64,000 nt of DNA from Mixia osmundae IAM 14324 (taxonomy: Eukaryota > Basidiomycota > Mixiomycetes > Mixiales > Mixiaceae): assembly GCF_000708205.1 (NCBI RefSeq), contig NW_014575558.1, positions 847,146 to 911,145 of the forward strand, read 5' to 3'. Each line of letters opens with the position of its first letter. The first letter of the stretch is position 1. The translations under genes were made by a program, and so were the position numbers. The notes beneath the pieces are model-generated. The model had not been told where the DNA came from. It searched no databases and worked only from the letters and a program-made list of their open reading frames with translations. Shown here one piece after another: positions 1 through 12,185 of this stretch.

Positions 1-2
1 CG

Positions 3-1151
3 CCGACCGGTCTAGATCGCGCTGCCGGAACTGCAGCGAGATTACAGCCAAATCGCCCAGCAGAGTCGCGCCAGCAGGAGACGCGTCAGCCTGCGCGACA
101 GCAAAGGCAACCTGTCTACAGTCCTACAGAGTCGGCATACGGTTCTGAGCCGTACAGCGCCATTTCTCGCGACGGTAGGATGAGACGCTCGCCGGCTACC
201 TCAAAAGGTCTCGATGACCTTCTCGAGCAATTCAATGCCAACTCGCCTGACGAAGAGGAGTTCGATGTTTTCACTGGCTCGCGTGCCACTGAGAACAGAC
301 AGCGCGAACGCATGGAGGCCGTGCCGACCAGAGAGATGTCGATCAAGTCTTCTTCACGCTCGAGATCGCCTATGCCGACCATGGCTCGGTCCGTCTCGCC
401 CTTGCCGCCGCTGAGCATTCCACGAAGCAATACCTCACTTGCTCCTTCACCAGTCGAATTCACGAGGTTATCGCCCGTCAAGTCATCACTCCCTCTTTTC
501 TGCGCAGCTTGCGACTGCGATCTCGTCGAGCCGTCGCGAGCGAATCCCTCGGGCCGCAATGTCGCGATACACAGATCTGGCGCGTCATTCTGCAGCGACT
601 GCTATGCGGACCGGTACTTGCCTCGTTGCCGACACTGTGATCTGCCGATCAACGGGCAAGCGGTCGGCAGTGTCGATGGAAAGATCAAGGGCAAATATCA
701 CAAGCATTGCTTCGGCTGCTCGGTCTGCAATGAGCCATTCCCAGACCGCGACTTTTGTGCGTCTTGCGTGGATCTACGCTAACATGTGCTAATGAGCTGT
801 GTAGATGTGTACGATGAGAAGCCAGTCTGCAAGCTTCACTATCACAGTCTTTCAGATTCGCTTTGCGTGACATGCGGCGAAGGAATCGAGGGTGCATGCG
901 TCAGTCTCGGTGAAGGCGAAAACAGCAGAGGCGGACGATATCATCCGGATCACTTTTGCTGCAGTCAGCCGAGTTGCCGCGTCCAGCTCACAGAATGGCA
1001 CTATACGCTGGACGGTCTGCCGTTCTGTGAAAAGCATGCGCTCGCTCGTGAGGCGGCAAAGCAAGCCAAGTACGCCCAGCAATCGGGCTACTCACGACAA
1101 GCACCGACAAGTCGAGCGCAGAAGAGACGAACGGTCATTAGAAGGATGTAA
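3..1151 (+). CDS. LIM-domain protein (paxillin-like), 5' partial
   Basis: The frame is open from the window edge, so the N-terminus lies upstream. Two exons, <3-756 and 805-1151, flank a 48-nt intron (donor GTGCGT) that restores the zinc-ligand region across the splice. The first part is Ser/Pro/Arg-rich and disordered. From about position 505 three consecutive LIM-type zinc modules follow, seen as paired CxxC, HxxC and C-x2-C/H spacing (FCAAC, CSDCY, CRHCD, HCFGC, CKLHYH, CVTC, CEKHA). The tail is basic and ends in RRM. Fungal proteins with this layout (Pxl1/paxillin type) act in the actin ring and at growth sites. That role is inferred from family resemblance; a Rga-type RhoGAP is possible only if a GAP domain lay in the missing part, which is unlikely because the LIM repeats are C-terminal here. 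Confidence 0.85.
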
Positions 1152-1245
1152 GGCGTTGTAACGATTAATTCTGCACGAGGCTGTACGGAGATTTCCCCCG
1201 AAAAAGTGTGTCTATGTATTTCTGTCACATTGAGTGATGATATGA

Positions 1246-2947
1246 TCAAGCTGCGGCACGGTAGCCATTGGGGTTCTTTGAGCTCCAATTCCAGAGGTTT
1301 CTGCAGCATTCGTCAAGTGGGATGTTGGCCTTGAAGCCAAGTTCCTTTTCAGCCAGGGTAGGGTCAGCTGTGAGATCAGGTACATCTCCGAGACTGGCTC
1401 TCGATGTCAGTCTAGTCTGGGTCAAGCATGTGACAGAACGCACCGGCGACCCTCAACAGTCGTCTTGAAATCGAAGCCCGAAGCCTTTCGCATCGCTTCG
1501 ACGATCTCAAGAACGCTATGTCAATCGTACATCACTTCAGCTCGATGTGGAGCATCGGAAACTTTGAGCGCACCTTGAGCCTTTGCCGCCGCCGAGGTTG
1601 TAGGCTTTGTACTTTCCTCCTGAGCCGCCAAAGCCGGATGCGCCTGCTTTCTTCGCAAACGTTTCCTCCTTGTCCAATGCTGCCAATGCAAGCACGTGTC
1701 CATCGCCTAGCGTGGTCACAGATAGATAATCACGGACGCAAGTACCATCGGCTACGCGCAACGAGAGTTCAGCTCCCTGGCTGACGGCCGGCAAGACAGA
1801 GGTGAACACGTACGCGTTGGGTAATCCTGACCGAATACCTTGAGGTCGTTGGGGAATCGACCGACTGCAATGGCCGCAAGAAGAGGCAAGAGATTGCCTG
1901 GCTTGCCGACCGGATCTTCTCCAATCAGACCGGAAGGGTGACAGCCAGCCGGGTTGAAGTAGCGCAAACCGATCGCACGCCATTTGTCGGGCTGCGAGTC
2001 GCAAAGATCCTTGATAATGAGCTCTGACATCATCTTTGTGCGACCGTAGCAAGACTCTGGGGCCAAAGGCGTCGATTCGGGGATGGGAATCGTCGTTGGT
2101 GCACCATAGACTGTTGCTGACGACGAGTAGACGAGATGATAGGCCTCGTAACGCGACATGACCTGCCGGCCTCGCACAGCTGAGCTCTGAGCAGTGAAGC
2201 TTAAGCCAGCTCGCCCACATCAAGCAAATTGATCGTCGCGGTGATATTGTTTTCGTAGTATTGAATGGGCTTCTCGCCCGACTCTCCCACTGCCTTGTGA
2301 GCGGCGACGTGGATGACGCCCCAAATCGGATCTTGGGCGTCCTTGTATTCTTTGAAGATCTTCTCGATATCTGACTTGTTGGTAATATCGCCCTTGAAGA
2401 CCTTGATCTCGCACTCTGACTTGTCTTGTGCGCTGGCGCCCGAGGGTAAGGCGTCCTGGGCGATCTGTGTGACTCGCTTCATCGCTTCCGGGTAGGAGTT
2501 GTGGAAGTTGTCGATCGTGCAGACGCGATACTTGCCCGTTAGCAGGCATGACAGGACGATGTGTGATCCTGAGCATCTTTGAGCATGAGCTTGGGTACCA
2601 ATGCGCCAGACTCACCTATATAGCCTGCGTGAGTGCAATGAGCTCTCGGTCAGCTATGCAGTAGTCAGTGTTTGTCCTTGCGCACCAGCACCACCGGTCT
2701 GTGAAGCAAAAGCGCGTCAGCTCTGTTAGGGCGCCAGCGCCACTGTGCAGGCGGCATGAGAGCTTGCAATACTCACCACTGTAGCATGCGGACGGTGACA
2801 GACAAGAGGTGTAGTTCAGCCAAAGAGGCGCGTAGCGTTGTCAAGGCGCAGAGTCGAAGGAGGCGAGCATACTCTCGTCAGCGCGGCCTTTAGCCTGTAT
2901 GGGGAAGCCAGCGCACCCAGGACCATCTGCTTGCTGCTCTTTGCCAT
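1246..2947 (-). CDS. GALE: UDP-glucose 4-epimerase (GalE/GAL10 epimerase type)
   Basis: Nine exons on the minus strand: 2917-2947, 2777-2778, 2686-2698, 2616-2624, 2219-2568, 1814-2162, 1574-1751, 1444-1515, 1246-1393. They total 1152 nt, 383 residues, which is normal for a single-domain epimerase. The product interconverts UDP-glucose and UDP-galactose in the cytosol with bound NAD. Visible motifs are the Rossmann loop TGGAGYIGSH, the catalytic S-S-A-T-V-Y-G with YGRTK (Tyr and Lys of the SDR site), NPAGCHPSG, and DGTCVRDY. The NAD loop is assembled from exons of 31, 2, 13 and 9 nt before the first long exon. Without the 2-nt exon the frame does not close and the Val of M-V-L-V-TGGAG is lost. 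There is no mutarotase domain, unlike yeast Gal10. The start at 2947 gives [11 protein letters not shown]. Confidence 0.92.
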
Positions 2948-3463
2948 CTTGCTGTTGCTGAGGATCTATGCAGCTACGAGCCGTACGAATTGACGTCGAT
3001 ATTTGGTTGGAGCGAGCTCGGTGAGGTCCTGTCCCGCCGTATGAGCGTCGAGCGAGCGTGTCTGATTAGACGCATTCGCACCGTTTATCTAATCTGCGGG
3101 CTTGCTTGCAAAGACTAGCCTGGCTGAAAGCGGTAGTCGCGCTCGTCGATACGATCGGTTCGCGACGACGAGGCGCCTCGGGCCCGGGGACGATGCAACG
3201 TGTACCTAAGCGCTGATATGCATCAACATCTTCAGAGGGTCGAACAGACGCAATGCATCTTTGGCCACCGCTCGCTATGGTCTCCGGACTCGTGCACGGA
3301 CCTCACGCCACGCTAATGCACAGATCCTCACCTCTTGACTCATTTCATCCGTCTGTACAGGTCCGACGGCAAGACGCGGACGAAGCGTCCTCGGCCAGTG
3401 TCTCAGTCCAATCATCTTGCAAAAGTGCGCAGTCCCTGCTCGTGGAAGCAGCGGAGGAGCAAC
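2948..3463. promoter_or_regulatory. Divergent intergenic region, epimerase / chitin synthase
   Basis: About 516 bases between the divergent start codons of the epimerase and the chitin synthase. I found no convincing coding frame. It must hold both promoters and 5' UTRs. No TATA box or operator can be assigned with confidence. Confidence 0.5.
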
Positions 3464-6400
3464 ATGGCGGATTCGCTCAGGCTCAAAGACGCGTGCGAGC
3501 TACTGCTACCTGCATCGACTTCCTCGTCCACGTTGTCGAGCAACAAGGAAGAGGGCATCACAGTCGACAAGGTTGTGGCCAGTCTCAAAGAGCGCTTCCT
3601 GAACGATCAGACCTATCTCGCTGTCCATGATCGCGTCTTGCTCTCGCTCAATCCCTTCAAGATTTCATCAAACTCGGATGAATTGCATGATTATGTGCAA
3701 GACTACTTTGCTCTTGCACGAGATGATCCCATGCAGGCCTCGCCGACATCGCCCGTCATGTCTCGCTCGCTCAGCCTGTCGCCACATGCTTGGCAAATTG
3801 CTTCAAAGGCATACTATCACATGCGCCGCACTCAAATGGATCAGTCCATCGTCATCAGGTGAGTCGATCCCAAGCTTGCCAATACTGACCAGTATCTGAA
3901 GAGCATGTCGCAGTGGCATCGTCGGCTCGGGCAAGACCGAGAATCGTCGTTTGGTCCTGCGCATGCTCCTTGAAATGTCTTCAGCTCTGCCGGGGAAGAA
4001 AGGCTCGCGCCTATCCTCGCAGATCCCGGCAGCAGAATTCATCATGGAGTCGCTGGGACACGCTGCCATGCTCAACTCACCCAATGCATCGCGTTTCGGT
4101 CGCTATGTCGAATGCCAATTCAATCAAAAAGGACGCTTAGTCGGCTTCAAGGGTCTGGAGTACTATCTCGAGAAAGCGCGTGTCAGCTCGCCGACTCAAG
4201 GCGAACGCAATTTCCACATTTTTCATTATCTCTTGGCCGGTGCATCGCCTGCTGAACGTGTTTCGCTGCAGCTGGACCTCGCTGCGAATGGCGGCAAGTC
4301 GAGCTTCAGATACCTTGGATCAGCCATCACGATATCGTCCAACATTAGCCTGGCGCAACAAGAGCAGATGGACAGTCATCGCTTTGCTCAGCTCAAAGAG
4401 GCCTTCAAGATAGTTGGGCTATCCAATAAGGTGCTCCTGACCACTCTGGCCGTCCTTTCGGGCATTCTCCACCTTGGCAATCTCGAATTCGGCACAGACA
4501 AGGCACGTCAGGCGGATTCGGCTGTCATCACGAATATGGCTTGTCTCGAAGCGGCCGCACAACTGCTGGGTGTCAAGGCAGACTCACTTGAAGCCGCTCT
4601 GACGGCCAAGACGGTGATGATCGGAAAGGAAAGATGTACGTTTTTTCTCGATCCCGAAGCCGCTCGTCATCATACCGATCAGCTTGCTTCGAGTCTACAT
4701 GGCTTGCTCTTCAGCCAGATCAACGAGCTCATCAACCAGAAGCTCGCAACCGAAGAATTCGACACTTTCCTGGCCGTTCTCGACTTTCCTGGTCCGCAGA
4801 ACGCTGTCCATCATCGCGAAGGCAACGGACTGGACACGCTGGCTTTCAACCTCGCCAACGAGCGCATCCACCAGTTCTCGCAGGCTAATATTTTCGACAA
4901 ACAGAAAGACATGTTCTCCACCGAAGGCATCGATGGCCTTCCAAGCCTGCATACACCTGTCGCTCAGCCAAATGACGAGTCTATCAGAGTTCTCACGTAT
5001 CATCCCGGCGGTCTGGTACACATCATTGATGATCAGACGCAGCGTCGTCACAAAGCCAAGACGGACAAGACCCTCCTCGAAGCACTCGGTAAGCGTTGGG
5101 GTCAGCACGCCAATTTTGGCTACAACACGACTCAGTCGGGAGGAAGCTTCATGTGCACACATTGGCACGGCCAAGTGAGTCCATCCATCGCCCTTCAGTG
5201 AGCTTGCTGATGAAACGGATAGGTAACGTACAACATCGAAGGCTTTCTAGATGCTAATTCTGCCGAGTTGCCCATCGACTTTGTACTGCTGTTCGCTGGC
5301 ACATCGCAAGATAGTAAATCGGGAGGCTCGACGAATTCGCTCATTCGACATCTGTTCGCGACCGCTGTTGCAGCAACTGAATCGAAAACGATCGATGCTA
5401 TCGTCCCACAGCAGCCAGTCAAGCCGCTGCGCAAACCTTCTGTTCGACGCTCGCTGCCACAACTCGCGGGGACGACCACTAGTGATCGACCTGGTCAGCG
5501 CGAAAGTCTCGCTGAAAAGGACGTCTTCAAGCCATCTGCTGACCTGGCGGGACGCTGCATGCTCGGCGAATTCAATGCCTCTCTGAATCTCCTCCTCGAA
5601 ACACTCCAAGACACGCAAGTATGGTTCATACAATGCTTGAGGCCCAATGAGAGTCAGCAGAGCGACTCGGCCGACGCCAAGCTCATTCGTAGTCAAATTA
5701 GAAATATGGGAGTTGTCGAGATCATCAAACGACTCGAATATGACTGGTCGGTCAGCATCGAACTCAGAGAATGCTGGGAAAGATACGCTGCGACAGATCT
5801 GATTGTACCGCTCGCTGACGAAACGGCGAATCTCGTCTGGGCGGACAAGCTCAGAGCTGTGGCTACTCGCCACGACTGGAATGATCAGCAGATGAAAGTC
5901 GGTCGCACAAAGGTTTTCCTGGACTTCGATACATTTCGCCAATTTGAAGACATGCTTCGCAGTCAGGACGAAGAAGAACACAGATTTTACAAGGACAAGT
6001 ATGCAGCATGGAACGCACTTGGCTCATCTGATGCCATGCCGATTCTGTCGAATGATCCTTATGGTCCAAGTGCAAGCATGGCGAGTCTCAGTCTGTCAAC
6101 ATCGAAGCTCGAGCAGTACGATCTGAGCTCGTCCATGGCGCTCCCTTTGTTGCCTCGTCGCATTACACATGAAAAAGGTGGCAAGAACGCATCAAGTTAC
6201 GATGGGCTCGACGATGGCTACAAATTTGCATTCGGCGTGCGAGACGAAGAGGCCGGTCTCGGATCAGCACCAGGGAGTACATATAGCCTGTCTCAGCTTG
6301 CCAATGGACCAGATAAGTCTGACGAAAAGGCGCTGCTCGATTCGGCAGAGGCCGATTTGGCTGCCGAAGAGCTTCGCGACACGTCTTCCCGTAGAAGATG

Positions 6401-9400
6401 GATGATGATCGTCTGGACGCTTACATGGTGGTTGCCGAGTCCTCTTATCAAGCTCTTCTCCAAGCGTCTTCGCCGTCGCGATGTCCGCACAGCCTTTCGA
6501 GAGAAGATTGCCATCAACATGCTCATCTGGCTTCTCATGGGCATTGTCGTCTTTGTCGTCGCAATCATGGGCAATATCATTTGCCCCACTGAACATGTCT
6601 ACTCTGGATCCGAGCTCAATTCTCACTCGTTCATTTCCGCGGTCAACAACATGCTGGTAGCGATAAGAGGCGAAGTCTTCGATCTGAGCAGCTTTGCGCC
6701 TCGTCACTACCCGAGCATCGTACCTCTCTTGTCCGTGCAAAAGTACGGAGGCCTGGACGCATCGAACATTTTCCCAGTTCAGGTCAACGCGCTCTGTACA
6801 GGCTACAACGGGCCCATCAGTCCATTCGTCACACTCGACACGACCAACGTATCTGACGTCAATTCACATTACCATGACTTCAGAGCAGGCACAGATCTTT
6901 ATCAACCTGACTGGTACTATGAGCAGATGATCTACCTGCGCAGTAATTACAGACGGGGCTTCATGGGCTTCACGCCGGGATCGGTCGCAAAAATGGCTTC
7001 TACCGCTTCAACGGCAAACGTCGCGATCTATCGTGACTACGTCTATGACTTCACGAACTATGTGCTCAATGGCGGCGGAGGTCTCAAGACCCCAAATGGT
7101 ACTGTGGCTCCGTCTGACACTGATCGCCTCTTCATGCTGCCCGACATCGTGAGCCTGTTCCAGACCAACTCAGGACAGGATATCACAAACGCGCTGGATG
7201 CCATCAATGTCGATAGTGACGTAATGGACGCGCAAAAGGTCTGCATGCGCAATCTCTTCTTTATTGGCAAAGTCGACCATCGCAGCTCGCCGCAGTGCCA
7301 ATTCTCGCGCTATATCCTTCTTGTCTTCTCGGTCATCATGGTGGCAATCATTGGTTTCAAGTTTTTGGCTGCTCTCCAATTCGGTCGCTCTCGCGCTCCA
7401 GAAGATCACGACAAGTTCGTTATCATGCAAGTACCTTGCTACACAGAAGGCGAGGACTCTTTGCGAGCTTGCTTCGAATCGCTCGCTGCCACACGATATG
7501 ATGACAAGCGGAAGCTCATATTCGTCATCTGTGATGGCATGATTGTCGGCAGTGGTAACGATCGACCTACTCCGCGCATCGTGCTCGATATCCTTGGGAA
7601 CTCGTGTAAGGTCGACACTGAAGCGCTCAGCTTCCAGTCGCTCGGCGAAGGCAACAAGCAGCATAACATGGGAAAGGTCTACTCGGGTCTGTACGAGCAT
7701 GCTGGCCACGTCGTGCCATATATTGTTCTCGTCAAGGTCGGCAAACCCAATGAACGATCCCGTCCCGGAAACCGTGGCAAGCGTGATTCTCAGATGATAC
7801 TTATGCGCTTTCTAAACCGCGTCCACTTCGAAGCGCCTATGTCGCCTTGCGAGCTAGAGATCTTCCATCAGATCAAGAATGTGATCGGAGTCAACCCTGG
7901 CTTCTACGAGTTCTTGCTGGCTATCGACGCTGACACGACTGTCGATAAGCTCTGCGTCAATCGCTTTGTCTCGGCGATGTTGCACGACAAGAAGGTTATC
8001 GCCATGTGCGGCGAGACATCGTTGGCGAATGCGAAAAAGTCGTTCGTCACGACCATGCAAGTCTACGAATACTTCATCTCGCATCACATGGCAAAGGCAT
8101 TCGAGAGTCTCTTTGGTTCGGTCACATGTCTTCCCGGCTGCTTCTCGATGTATCGCCTGCGAACATTTGAGCACAAGCCCTTGTTCGTCAGCAACGAGCT
8201 CGTGAGCGCGTTTGGTGTCAATCGCGTTGATACTCTGCACACCAAGAACCTTCTTCACCTTGGCGAAGATCGCTACTTGACTACGATCATACTTACGAGC
8301 TTTCCCAGCATGAAGGTTTGTTGCGCCTGAACGGGCAGTCGTCCAGCTGACATGGTTGCAGACAACGTTCTGCAAGGACGCTTTTGCAAAGACACTCGCG
8401 CCTGAAGATTGGCCTGTCTTTCTCTCGCAGCGCCGTCGCTGGATCAATTCGACTATTCACAATCTTGCCGAACTGACGGCCGTCCAAGGCGGCCTTTGCG
8501 GCTTTTGTTGCTTCTCGATGCGATTCGTTGTCTTCATCGATCTCATCTCGACGCTGATTCAGCCGGTCTCCGTCGCTTACATCGTCTACGTCAGTCGCTC
8601 TTTGGTCTGAAAGATGCTTGAGCTGACATGCGTGCACAGCTGATCTATCTCGTCGCGTCCAAAGGCAACACAGTGCCTACAACGGCTCTTATCATGCTTG
8701 CTGCCATCTACGGTCTTCAAGCCGTTCTTCTTATCTCAAAGCGCGCCTTCGAGATGGTCGGCATGATGATCGTTTACATCATCGCTATTCCCGTCTTCTC
8801 GTTCATCCTGCCCATCATGTCGTTCTGGTCGATGGACGATTTTTCGTGGGGCAACACCCGTATCGTCATGGGCGAAAAGGGCAAACGGCTGGTCGTGCAC
8901 GACGAAGGTGTCTTCGACGCTGCCTCTATTCCTCTCAAACGGTGGGAGGAGTACGAGCACGAGCTTTGGGACAGAGTGAGTCTATCCCGCTCTGATTGGG
9001 AAGGCTCGCTGACGGATCATGCAGGGCTCGGCAGAGTCTCGTGACATGTACAAAGGCGATGGCTACACTTCACGCGAAGCATCGCTCTATGGCGGCGCGA
9101 GTCAGTACGGTATCCCGCGCTCGACGAGCAATCTCACTGGCTTCGATCACCAATCGTTCTATGGCGCACCTTCACTGCACAACGAACACATCCGCCAAAT
9201 TTCGTTTGATCAAGTCAGTCTCAATAGCCAAGTCCGACGTCCTGGCGTGATGTCAGGCTCGGTTGCGAGCGCTCTAGGCGCCATGTCCTTCTCCGGCGGC
9301 GTTCCAAGCCAGTACCAAATGGCAGACGACATTCGTGAATGCGAGTCTCTCCTTTCTACTCAGCCTTTTCTCAGTCTGACTTCTGCTGCAGTGCTCGCTA

Positions 9401-9525
9401 CTGCTGATCTCCAGACCATTACCAAACGCGGTATAAGGAAGGAGCTGGAAGCCAGATACGAAGCTGATCTGGAAGAACACAAGGCCTTTATCAATCTCGA
9501 AATTGAACGCGCACTCGGCTACTAG
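3464..9525 (+). CDS. Class V chitin synthase with N-terminal myosin-like motor
   Basis: Six exons: 3464-3858, 3914-5174, 5223-8315, 8362-8589, 8640-8975, 9025-9525; 1937 residues. It polymerises UDP-GlcNAc into chitin at the plasma membrane. Order: myosin-like head (about residues 1-750), cytochrome-b5-like region, transmembrane segments near 943-1010 and 1248, the GT2 catalytic domain (DADT near 1453, EDRYLT near 1566, QRRRW near 1606), a C-terminal membrane cluster, and a DEK-type C-terminal helix bundle from about 1872. The head looks enzymatically weakened. Its P-loop is GIVGSGKTE, switch I reads SPNASRFG, and switch II reads DFPGPQ where myosins have D-x-x-G-x-E. The start is the first in-frame ATG, after a long ATG-less stretch. 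A likely partner for membrane activation, the SKT5-type gene, lies 26 kb away. Confidence 0.95.
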
Positions 9526-9751
9526 ACTACACAGAGATGTTGCATACAGCAGAGGGCACATTGCATGGCAGTCGTCTGATCTGATCGTACAATGAACACG
9601 CGGATGTACATGGACACAGGGAGCATCTAGATCTATCTCTGCCTCTGGAAATGGCTTCGACAGCGTGTAGCTGGGCGGGTCTTTGCGGGATTAATGGGGT
9701 TGCGTCTGACCTTGCGGCGACATGGGTATGGTGTGAGATTGTCCGACGACA

Positions 9752-10114
9752 TCAAGAGACCATCTTGACTTCTGGCGTCGATTGCTGGATGAGCTGGGCC
9801 GTATTGCGGTCTTTGAGTCCGGACCGCAGCGTGGCCAAGTTTGGACATTGGCTGACGAGAGTGGGTGAGCTCTGTATAGTCAAGGCAAGCCAGGTGATGG
9901 CTTACTGATCCTCCGGCAACCGGTGGCGAGCACAAAACGCTTTCTTGCAGCCGCCACAATCCCCGACGCCTGTCAAGACAACAGCGATGAGCATGCTAGA
10001 CGCTCATGAAGGCAAGCGCAACTGACCTGCTACCATGATACGATCGGAGCAACGATCCGTTGTGGGTGCACCGGTGGCATTGGTCAACATGTGAGGGCAA
10101 CGCTTGACTCCCAT
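9752..10114 (-). CDS. Small AN1-type zinc finger protein
   Basis: Three short exons (10027-10114, 9906-9969, 9851-9752) encode 83 residues. The splice-assembled core reads CGGCKKAFCARHRLPEDHQC, the AN1 ligand pattern (C-x2-C ... F-C-x2-H-R-x-P-E-x-H-x-C). An upstream Cys/His cluster (RCPH, RCSD) supplies the remaining ligands. The tail RNTAQL...V resembles the short fungal AN1 family related to Cuz1/ZFAND proteins, which link ubiquitin-proteasome stress responses to Cdc48. No exon exceeds 100 nt, so single-ORF gene finding would miss it. Introns are 57 nt and 54 nt with GTCAGT and GTAAGC donors. The start is the only ATG upstream of the first zinc ligand. The family call is strong; the cellular role is inferred. 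Confidence 0.82.
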
Positions 10115-10631
10115 CTTGTCCTCAGTCGCTGGGTTGATCGAACTGAGTAGCTAGGATGATGGCACGAGCCGACTAGCGAGTGTAGGCTTATCGATGTGGT
10201 GTGTTTTGGGAGTTCGCCGTCGTGTGACCCTGATAAGCAACGCTTTGGGCTCGAGCGGGATTCCACGAGCGTCCTGTGCGGAGATGCTTGGCCTGATGCA
10301 GTGCTAGTCTGCGCGCTGACTCCGAGCCTGCTTGTGCCCTCGCTGGTCTTAGATGCGACTAATTCGGTCTGGCTGATTGGGCGGCGAATGGCAAGTCAAC
10401 GAGATGACGCGTAATTGCTGACGTGGCACAGAGACTGCACGAAGCTTCGCTCAGTCTGAATTTGCAATTGTGAGCCGCCAGACGAGACGCGTCACGGCGT
10501 TTCATGCCAAAGCCTTTACTGCCTCCTCTCCCCCAATTCTCATGTCACGTATCAGGCCTCTTGCGTTCCTGCGAATTTCTTGCTTTGGACTATTACCAAA
10601 CCGCTCGCCGACGATTGAAGCCCAACCAACA
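10115..10631. promoter_or_regulatory. Divergent intergenic region, AN1 gene / secreted protein A
   Basis: About 517 bases without a credible coding frame between divergent starts. It presumably holds the promoters of the AN1 gene (minus) and the first small secreted protein gene (plus). No specific site recognised. Confidence 0.45.
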
Positions 10632-11265
10632 ATGTTCAAGAGCCTTGTAATCACTATCGCTGCCCTCGCCGCTCTTGCTAGCGCACATGGTCCTGCTCGC
10701 ATGAGCAATGCTCACGATCACAAGAAGCGTGTCGCTGCCGGTAATCACATCTTCTCGATGACTGTGCCCACTGCAACGGGCTCGCATCCTTTCACTTTTG
10801 CCACGACGATCGAGCATAATGTCAGTCGGCGCGTCACTCTCTCTTCGGCCGCGCTGAAGATAGATCAGGCCGTGACGAGCATCTTGCATGTGACCAACCT
10901 TGGCCATTGCGGTGCCAACCTCCTCGATGGAGCTCAAGTGGTCGATCACACCTATTCGAGCGTTCACAGTTCGTCTCATCTCTTCTTTGCATCATGGCGT
11001 GACTCAGAGTCTCGCAGTCGATACTGCTGCTCAGCCTGGCACGACGTATCCCGTAATTGATTTGACGGTCTCCATCTACATGAACGATACGGCTGCTCTG
11101 TTCAACATTGCTTCGTATTCGCTCGATGGCAAGCCTATGCCGACGGTGAGCCATTCGGCTGTATTCTTGTATACCTAGCTCACACACTAGCAGACCCCAC
11201 CCCAAGGCTACACAATGCAGCTCGACGGCTTCCCCGTGCAGTGGACTGCCCCTATCTCCCCTTGA
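10632..11265 (+). CDS. Small secreted protein A (tandem family)
   Basis: Four exons, 10632-10820, 10869-10968, 11018-11145 and 11194-11265, give 162 residues. The N-terminus (MFKSLVITIAALAALASA) is a clear signal peptide. A KKR dibasic site near residue 34 is a possible Kex2 cleavage point. Conserved blocks shared with the next gene include FSMT(V/I)P.ATG, GHC, YSSVH, TAAQPGTTYPVIDLT, NIASY, LDGKPM and DGFP..W. I recognise no known domain. The intron phases and the lengths of exons 3 and 4 are identical to gene B, which proves recent duplication. As a secreted, short, lineage-type protein it could be a cell-surface or effector-like factor; that is inference only. Confidence 0.85.
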
Positions 11266-11430
11266 GCTGAAGCATGCGCCATCTTACTGTAATGCATCTT
11301 CACCGCCCATGTCTCGTTGCACCGTTTCGCGCACTTGCGTCGCCGGGCAGCCATCCCTTCCTCCTTCATCCGTAACAGTCCCTCTCATCGTTCTACACGC
11401 TACCAACAAAAAGGGCAGAGCAGGGTCAAG

Positions 11431-12082
11431 ATGTTCAAGTCACTCGCCTTTGCCGTTGCTGCTCTCGCCGTCGTCTCAAGCGCATCTGCCGATGGACCTG
11501 CCCGTTTGGACGACGCCCACACGCTATCCAAACGAATGCTCGATGGTCAGCACGCTTTCTCGATGACCATTCCGCTTGCCACGGGCGTCTACAGCCTCTC
11601 CTTTGCTGCGACAGTGGCAAAGGATGTATGTTGAGGTACCTATTGACATCGTTGGCGCTCATGGCACAACAGGCCGTCACCAAAGTCATCCACGTAGGCA
11701 ATCTCGGTCACTGCAATGCGGAAGCTCTTGGGGGTAATGTCGTGGGCGGTGGCAAGGACGAATACTCGAGCGTCCACAGTACGTATCCTCGTATGAGCAA
11801 GCTTTGGCTCTGGTCTGATGCGCTCACCTTAGTCCATACCGCCGCTCAACCTGGTACAACGTATCCCGTCATCGATCTGACCATCTCAATCTACATCGGT
11901 ACTGCTGGCATCCGTTACAACATTGCTTCGTACACACTTGACGGCAAGCCAATGACGACGGTAAGCTTTTGAATGATATGGAGTCTGCTCAGTAGCTGAC
12001 AAGCGCGCAGACCGAACACATTGGCTACAGCATGGCCGTGGATGGATTCCCGATGACTTGGACTGACCCAGTCGCTCCTTAG
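11431..12082 (+). CDS. Small secreted protein B (tandem family)
   Basis: Four exons, 11431-11625, 11673-11778, 11833-11960 and 12011-12082, give 166 residues. A signal peptide (MFKSLAFAVAALAVVSSASA) is followed by a dibasic SKR near residue 36. It is the closest relative of secreted protein A 165 bp upstream, with the same four-exon structure, the same phases, and third and fourth exons of equal length (128 and 72 nt). The mature part keeps GHC, EYSSVH, AAQPGTTYPVIDLT, YNIASYTLDGKPM and GFPMTW. There are no known domains and only one conserved Cys, so it is not a disulfide-rich effector. Function unknown. Confidence 0.85.
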
Positions 12083-12185
12083 ATGGCTCCCGTGCTGTCG
12101 CGAGATAATAATGCATTGCCACATCGCGCCTTATTTGGTCTTGCGTAACTCTCGGTCATCTCCTTCACAGACCAGCACAAACAAG

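Noticed and set aside
2483-2947. Epimerase starting at the ATG at 2482 (MKRV) without the micro-exons
   Set aside because: That would delete the NAD-binding loop, which is found intact in the short upstream exons.
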